Positions 5,906-7,012 of a stretch of 7,012 nucleotides of DNA are shown piece after piece. The notes beneath the pieces are model-generated. The model had not been told where the DNA came from and ran no database searches. It saw only the letters and a list, made by a program, of their open reading frames with translations. Position 1 is the stretch's first letter; each line of letters starts with the position of its first letter. Made by a program: the position numbers and the translations under genes. This stretch comes from DASUZD01 sp036377055 (GTDB taxonomy: Bacteria > Actinomycetota > Thermoleophilia > Gaiellales > Gaiellaceae), in contig DASUZD010000316.1 in NCBI GenBank assembly GCA_036377055.1, positions 1-7,012 of the forward strand, in the 5' to 3' direction.

Positions 5906-6393
5906 ACGCCGGTTGTGTCCCGTCGCGAGCCAGGCGCTAATAGCCGGCGTCGCGCCTCGCTTTGGCGAATCTGGGTCCGCGGCCAAGAAAGCCTCCCATG
6001 CGCGCGCGTCGGACCGATTAGCTGCCTCCGCCTCGTCGAATTGTCCAAGCGCGGTCTCCTCGTCGAGCGCCCCCGTCCACGACTGCCCGCCTGCTTCGCA
6101 GCGATTCGACGCAGGGCGTCGAGCGTGCGTGTTGCGCCGCCACCGAGCATCGAGAGGACGGCGAACGCCACGAGGTACGGGTTCCGCCGGCCCGGGCCGC
6201 GGATGAGCATCCCGACGGCGAGGATCGCCGCAGCGACGACGACGCAACCCGCCCACAGCGCGACCGCGTCGTACGAGGTCGACCGCCACTGCAACCCGGC
6301 CAAGCCGACAACGAACAGGGGCAACCAGCGGAGAATGGCGACAAAGGCGATCGCCGGTCGGGGTCGCCGCTCTTCGCGCTTCGGGGCGGGCGT
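5906..6393 (-). pseudogene. Disrupted three-helix membrane protein gene (frameshifted)
   Basis: Two coherent segments lie in different minus-strand frames. From about 6393 to 6110 one frame encodes a basic start (APKREERRPRP) and three hydrophobic helices: around AFVAILRWLPLFVVGLAG, ALWAGCVVVAAAILAVGMLI and NPYLVAFAVLSMLGGG. Past the sequence ALRRIAA that frame becomes arginine-rich, while the frame shifted by -1 becomes protein-like and acidic (SWTGALDEETALGQFDEAEA, then ARAWEAFLAADPDSP) down to about 5910. A one-base deletion near 6100-6115 would explain this. No good start codon is seen; the first candidate is a TTG at 6324 inside the first helix. No stop codon closes the acidic segment before the next gene. 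I do not recognise the family. It may be the distal part of the zinc-ribbon gene upstream rather than a separate gene. Confidence 0.4.
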
Positions 6394-6888
6394 TCAAGGT
6401 GCAGCGCCGCTGCCGTCGCCGTGCCCGCGGCGATGCGCATGAACGCGAGACCGCAGCGAAGGCAATAGCGATGCTCGACCGTGCGCTCGTACCGCGCGGG
6501 CGCGATGCCGTTCGGAAGGTTCGTCTTCTTCGGCAGCTCGGCCGTTGCGCCGAACCAGGGTGCTCGCCGAGCAACGAGCGCGCCGCACCGGGCGCACGAC
6601 GTGCCGACGAGGCGCGCGGAAGGGCCCTGGCCTCAGCGGTAGGTCCAGCCCTCGTGGTAGTAGCGCGGGTCGCCGACGAGCTCGGCGAGCGCAACCGCCC
6701 TCGCGCGCCCCCCCGATTCCGTCCTGCAGCGAGACCAGCGCAATCGGCACGCCGACCACTGCCACTGCGAGGACGACGCTGTGCGTCGCAACTCCGGCTG
6801 CGACCGCCGCCGAAGCGGCGAGCAGCGCCGTGACGAGCAGGCGTTTCCACCTGACGACGAAGACGGCGACGCCAGGAGCCACGTGCAA
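6394..6888 (-). pseudogene. Disrupted gene: two-helix membrane segment plus CxxC...CxxC zinc ribbon
   Basis: One minus-strand frame (from about 6888) encodes two membrane helices, around VRWKRLLVTALLAASAAVAA and HSVVLAVAVVGVPIALVSL. It loses coherence at a run of seven G (plus-strand C at 6708-6714); dropping one G joins it to a second frame reading RARAVALAELVGDPRYYHEG, then WTYR and TGA (6633-6635). Beyond that stop, in the same frame and with no start codon nearby, the sequence is again convincingly protein: TSCARCGALVARRAPWFGA and, 40 residues on, EHRYCLRCGLAF. The two CxxC pairs (bases 6585-6596 and 6453-6464) would bind one zinc. After about 6420 it becomes arginine-rich. So a frameshift and an in-frame stop break what may have been one gene or two coupled genes. 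The only starts are weak (TTG at 6888, GTG at 6882), without Shine-Dalgarno. Sequencing error is possible, though the long genes nearby are intact. Family not recognised. Confidence 0.45.
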
Positions 6889-6965
6889 CAGACGGGCGAG
6901 CGCGCGACGATCTTCCGGCTCGGAAGTGCTCGTCCCACTTCAGGAATACAAGCGGCACACGGTGC
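6889..6965. other. Spacer between disrupted minus-strand gene and right-edge gene; no supported gene
   Basis: A short minus-strand stretch from a GTG at 6958 reads MPLVFLKWDEHFRAGR before turning arginine-rich. It could be the true N-terminus of the disrupted gene in yet another frame, but no promoter or Shine-Dalgarno supports it. Nothing else is recognised. Confidence 0.3.
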
Positions 6966-6971
6966 TAACGT
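6966..6971 (+). promoter_or_regulatory. Putative -10 box for the right-edge gene
   Basis: TAACGT (TAnnnT) ends 9 bases before a GTG at 6981, the same spacing as in front of the aminopeptidase gene. The intervening CCGCTCGCT has no Shine-Dalgarno character, so leaderless initiation is likely. Confidence 0.35.
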
Positions 6972-6980
6972 CCGCTCGCT

Positions 6981-7012
6981 GTGCTCTTCCGCCAGTTCGT
7001 CGACGACGATCT
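6981..7012 (+). CDS. N-terminus of a probable MBL-fold/rhodanese-type hydrolase, truncated by window edge
   Basis: Only 32 bases are in the window: GTG then codons giving (M)LFRQFVDDD and the start of an eleventh codon. This opening closely resembles the N-terminus I recall for actinobacterial metallo-beta-lactamase-fold proteins with a rhodanese domain (persulfide dioxygenase-like), which usually begin with a short hydrophobic FRQ segment and acidic residues followed by GCASYL. The leaderless promoter box 9 bases upstream supports a real start. The family call rests on ten residues and is a guess by memory; the existence of a gene start is better supported than its identity. Confidence 0.42.
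   Translation, partial: MLFRQFVDDD

Noticed and set aside
4936..5940. 334-residue + strand open frame over the secreted-protein gene
   Set aside because: Arg/Pro-rich composition with no helix, strand or motif pattern; the minus strand has a good Shine-Dalgarno, signal anchor and coherent domains.
5881..6324. N-terminal extension of the secreted protein to a TTG at 6324
   Set aside because: The ATG at 5880 has AAGGA seven bases upstream and starts a proper signal anchor; the extension passes through incoherent Arg-rich sequence.
5531..6958. 475-residue minus-strand open frame
   Set aside because: Mostly Arg-rich shadow sequence; only a short internal stretch (about 5910-6110) looks like real protein and it fits better as the frameshifted tail of the disrupted membrane gene.
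5881..6960. Transposon or phage remnant explaining the scattered frames
   Set aside because: No transposase-like motif, terminal inverted repeats or target-site duplications could be found by eye.

Overview
The window is GC-rich bacterial DNA with GTG and TTG starts, strongly G/C-ending codons and several genes whose start codon sits 6-9 bases after a TAnnnT box with no Shine-Dalgarno sequence (the leaderless arrangement common in Actinobacteria). Together with the gene families present, this suggests an actinobacterium, most likely of the Thermoleophilia (Gaiellales/Solirubrobacterales) type; the lineage is an inference from style and remembered homologues, not a database result.

Layout. 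At the left edge is the 3' end of a biotin-dependent acyl-CoA carboxylase alpha subunit (biotinyl domain, + strand). Tail-to-tail with it, with no base between the stop codons, is a minus-strand pair: a fosmidomycin-resistance-type MFS exporter followed after 9 bases by an SCP2 sterol-carrier-like lipid-binding protein. Upstream of the exporter lie three tandem 34-bp repeats, each an 8-9-bp hairpin plus a GGGGACAGACCCC box. They begin immediately after the stop codon of a small minus-strand coiled-coil protein. Divergent from that small gene is a two-gene + strand unit: an M17 leucyl aminopeptidase and an acyl-CoA dehydrogenase that overlap by four bases (TTGA).

After a short convergent spacer with a GC-rich hairpin and an orphan promoter-like box, the minus strand carries a membrane-anchored secreted protein of unknown function with a likely LolA-like C-terminal half. 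About 1 kb upstream of it, the minus strand holds recognisable protein pieces scattered over three frames: a two-helix segment, a CxxC...CxxC zinc-ribbon segment, a three-helix segment and an acidic tail. This reads as one or two decayed (or mis-sequenced) genes. At the right edge a leaderless + strand gene begins; its first ten residues resemble the N-terminus of an MBL-fold/rhodanese-type hydrolase.

Functionally the left two thirds is ordinary lipid and amino-acid catabolism: acyl-CoA carboxylase, SCP2, acyl-CoA dehydrogenase and aminopeptidase. No mobile element, CRISPR array, defence system or biosynthetic cluster is visible. The most interesting items are the hairpin repeat array, whose G-U pairs indicate which strand is folded as RNA, and the broken zinc-ribbon/membrane gene region.
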